DNA of 8,111 bases. It comes from JBCDCP01 sp039181495. GTDB lineage: Bacteria > Pseudomonadota > Alphaproteobacteria > Rhizobiales > Tepidamorphaceae. The translations under genes were made by a program, and so were the position numbers. Below, piece by piece: positions 6,495 through 8,111 of the stretch (its first letter is position 1; each line of letters begins with the position of its first letter). The stretch covers positions 1 to 8,111 of the forward strand of contig JBCDCP010000129.1 of the NCBI GenBank assembly GCA_039181495.1, in the 5' to 3' direction. The notes beneath the pieces were generated by a model. It searched no databases. It was not told where the DNA came from and worked only from the letters and a program-made list of their open reading frames with translations.

Positions 6495-7535
6495 TTAGGG
6501 ATAGACGGCTCGGCCTTCCAAGGCTGTCTGTTCCGACAGGCCAAACATGGCATTAGCGTTCTGGATCGCCTGGCCTGACGCCCCCTTGACCAGATTGTCG
6601 AGAACGCAAAGCAGAATTGCCCTGCCCGGCTGACGGTCGGCAGCAACCCCGATCTGAACGAAGTTCGTTCCCCTGACATGGCGCGTCTGCGGCACCTGGT
6701 CGAAAGGCAACACATCGACAAAGAGCTCGTCCGCAAAACGCTGTGCAAGATGCGCATGCATTGCAGTGGCATCGGCGCCGCCAATGCCCTGGACGTAGAT
6801 CGTTGCCAGGATGCCCCGGTTCATCGGCACAAGGTGCGGCGTGAAGCTGCAGACAACCTCCCGTCCGGCAGCCTTGGAGTATTCCTGGTCAAGCTCGGCC
6901 ATGTGCCGATGGTGTCCGACGCCATAGGCGTGAAAACCCTCCGAAACCTCGGCAAACAGGCTTGATTCCTTGGGCGCGCGACCAGCCCCGGAGATGCCGG
7001 ATTTTGCATCGATCACGATCGAGCCTGGATCGATAACTCCTGCGTCCAGCAAGGGCACCACAGGTAATTGCGCGGTGGTTGTGTAGCAGCCCGGATTCGC
7101 GACAAGTCGGGCCTTGGCGACATCTTCACGATAGAACTCGGTCAGCCCGTAGACCGCCTGCGCTTGCAGCGTGGGAGCCAGATGGGTGCCGCCATACCAC
7201 CGGGCATAGGCATCGACATCGCGCAGCCGAAAGTCAGCCGATAGATCGACGATCTTCACATGCTCGGGGATCGCGGCGATGACCTCCTGCGTCGTGGCAT
7301 GCGGTAGCGCGCAAAACGCCAGATCGATCGTCGCCCAATCGACCTCGTCCGTCTTTGTCAGCGCCGGCAAATCCAATCCGATGAACTGCGGGTAGGTCTC
7401 GGCGAGAGCCTGCCCGGCCTTGCGGTCTGCCGTCAGAACATCAATCCGGATCTGCGGATGCCCCAGAAGCAGCCGGATGAGTTCAACCCCGGTGTAGCCC
7501 GACGCCCCAAGGATGGCGGTTCTGATCTTGCTCAT
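6495..7535 (-). CDS. argC: N-acetyl-gamma-glutamyl-phosphate reductase (ArgC)
   Basis: ArgC reduces N-acetylglutamyl-5-phosphate to N-acetylglutamate-5-semialdehyde with NADPH, the third step of arginine synthesis, in the cytoplasm. The 346-residue protein has the usual length. The nucleotide-binding motif ILGASGYTGVELIRLL is at 8-23, LSADFRLRD at 98-106, and ANPGCYTTTAQLP at 146-158 contains the catalytic Cys150. GISGAGR is at 180-186, and the conserved histidine segment YGVGHHRHMAELDQ at 204-217 supplies the acid/base histidine. It starts at ATG 7533-7535 with only a weak upstream GGG as ribosome-binding site. It follows rpsI on the same strand, an order I recall as common in Alphaproteobacteria, but a strong terminator lies between them. 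Its end is 27 bases from the end of convergent phaC. Confidence 0.97.
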   Translation of the reverse strand: MSKIRTAILGASGYTGVELIRLLLGHPQIRIDVLTADRKAGQALAETYPQFIGLDLPALTKTDEVDWATIDLAFCALPHATTQEVIAAIPEHVKIVDLSADFRLRDVDAYARWYGGTHLAPTLQAQAVYGLTEFYREDVAKARLVANPGCYTTTAQLPVVPLLDAGVIDPGSIVIDAKSGISGAGRAPKESSLFAEVSEGFHAYGVGHHRHMAELDQEYSKAAGREVVCSFTPHLVPMNRGILATIYVQGIGGADATAMHAHLAQRFADELFVDVLPFDQVPQTRHVRGTNFVQIGVAADRQPGRAILLCVLDNLVKGASGQAIQNANAMFGLSEQTALEGRAVYP

Positions 7536-7560
7536 GATTCAATACCCAAGTGGAGAGGCC

Positions 7561-7598
7561 AAAACGAAAACGGGGCGGACCTGCTGGCCCGCCCCGTT
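7561..7598 (-). terminator. Rho-independent terminator after rpsI
   Basis: On the minus strand a 10-base-pair perfect GC-rich stem, AACGGGGCGG/CCGCCCCGTT (plus positions 7589-7598 and 7569-7578), with a 10-base loop is followed by the U-rich tail TTCGTTTT. The tail lies on the argC side, so the terminator acts on leftward transcription from rpsI. On the plus strand no T tract follows. It ends about 25 bases before the argC start codon, leaving little room for a separate argC promoter after it. Confidence 0.85.
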
Positions 7599-7629
7599 GT
7601 CTCGCATGAAGCTGTAGACGAAACGCGGA

Positions 7630-7698
7630 TCAGCGCTTGGAGAACTGGAAGCTACGGCGGGCCTTGCGCTTACCGTACTTCTTGCGTTCGACAACACG
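7630..7698 (-). CDS. rpsI: 30S ribosomal protein S9, last 22 codons only (gene broken at about 7698)
   Basis: The minus-strand frame RVVERKKYGKRKARRSFQFSKR followed by TGA is the characteristic basic C-terminus of ribosomal protein S9, whose tail reaches the ribosomal P site. Full S9 is about 130-160 residues. Here the match stops at the Arg of RVVERKK. The next upstream codons read V, A, L, F, S, P, A, P and then a TAG, instead of the expected TRDPR-like sequence. So the N-terminal four-fifths of the gene is absent from the window even though more than 400 bases remain on that side. Since the missing part is essential in an intact cell, the fragment marks a join or rearrangement rather than ordinary gene decay. 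The terminator just after it and argC beyond fit the normal neighbourhood of this end of rpsI. Confidence 0.92.
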   Translation of the reverse strand, partial: RVVERKKYGKRKARRSFQFSKR

Positions 7699-7703
7699 CA
7701 CTG
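7690..7703. other. Breakpoint joining rpsI to an acyl-CoA dehydrogenase gene
   Basis: To the left, S9 homology on the minus strand extends to the codon at 7696-7698. To the right, acyl-CoA dehydrogenase homology on the plus strand begins at about the codon at 7700-7702. Both genes lose their beginnings at the same point, and no insertion-sequence end, target duplication or tRNA is visible there. The exact base is uncertain by a few positions because the two sides may share short microhomology. Confidence 0.8.
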
Positions 7704-8111
7704 CTAAAAAAGATGGCGCGGGCTATACGCTGAACGGCCACAAAGCTGTCGTGATCGGTGCGCCTTGGGCTGACAAATTGATCGTCACAGCCCGAACAGG
7801 TGGCGACCGCCGCGATGAAGGCGGGGTATCGGTCTTCATCGTCGACAAAGGCGCGAATGGCGTGACCACACGTGACTATCCAACTGTCGATGGTCGGCGC
7901 GCATCAGAAGTATATTTCGAGAATGTGTCTCTCGGGGCCGATGCGTTGATCGGTTCGGAAGGCGATGCATTGCCGCTCATCGAGCAGGTGGTTGACGAAG
8001 CCATTGCGGCGACCTGTGCCGAAGCTGTGGGCGCCATGGGCGTCGCCCATCAGATGACGGTGGAGTATTCACGCCAACGCAAGCAGTTCGGCACACCAAT
8101 CGGCAAATTCC
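7700..8111 (+). CDS. Acyl-CoA dehydrogenase, internal fragment (5' end lost at the breakpoint, 3' end beyond the window)
   Basis: This open frame of 137 codons is the middle and early C-terminal part of a flavin-dependent acyl-CoA dehydrogenase, an enzyme that introduces a trans-2 double bond into acyl-CoA. KKDGAGYTLNGHKAVVIGAPWAD is the start of the middle beta-domain. VSVFIVDKGANGVTTRDYPTVDGRRASEVYFENV continues it, and AEAVGAMGVAHQMTVEYSRQRKQFGTPIGKF is the first part of the C-terminal helical FAD domain. The DYPTVDGRRASEV segment resembles the pimeloyl-CoA dehydrogenase small-subunit (PimD-like) branch, but that is recalled by eye and is only a suggestion. The catalytic base lies outside the fragment. 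There is no start codon or ribosome-binding site of its own; the N-terminal domain (about 130-140 residues) is missing. It belongs to a different locus from everything to its left, or to a rearranged one. Confidence 0.88.

Noticed and set aside
7458..7733. Plus-strand open frame crossing argC, the terminator, rpsI and the breakpoint
   Set aside because: It is a chance frame across unrelated sequence. The acyl-CoA dehydrogenase frame starts in a different phase at about 7700.

Overview
This is a GC-rich stretch of core metabolic chromosome from an alphaproteobacterium. The evidence is the protein families (class I PhaC, AlaC-type aminotransferase, ACT-domain homoserine dehydrogenase, class II FBPase, a typical alphaproteobacterial S9 C-terminus) and two gene orders I recall as common in that class: alaC-hom-glpX-recJ and rpsI followed by argC. 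The genus cannot be told from the sequence. I see no CRISPR array, tRNA, rRNA, transposase, integrase or defence genes, and no new multi-gene system.

Layout: positions 1-4479 hold a leftward (minus-strand) run. Read in its own direction it is: a small predicted lipoprotein, alaC, hom, glpX, and recJ, which runs off the left edge. A divergent regulatory region at 4480-4661 carries a good sigma70-like promoter for the leftward run and a nested inverted repeat. phaC (4662-6467) is transcribed rightward. It converges, with only 27 bases between, on argC (6495-7535, minus). Upstream of argC lie a strong rho-independent terminator (7561-7598) and the last 22 codons of rpsI (7630-7698).

At about position 7698 the rpsI reading frame stops matching ribosomal protein S9. 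Immediately beyond it, on the opposite strand, is the interior of an acyl-CoA dehydrogenase gene (7700-8111), which also lacks its beginning. Two unrelated genes are broken at the same point. S9 is normally essential, so the likeliest explanations are a chimeric assembly join or a rearrangement with intact copies elsewhere. This is the most important thing to check in the window.

The metabolic theme is carbon and nitrogen partitioning. PhaC stores excess acyl-CoA as polyhydroxyalkanoate. AlaC links pyruvate to glutamate and alanine. Hom opens the threonine/methionine branch, ArgC acts in arginine synthesis and GlpX in gluconeogenesis. RecJ is a DNA-repair nuclease at the end of the same run. 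No gene-free stretch exceeds 300 bases; the longest is the 182-base divergent region.
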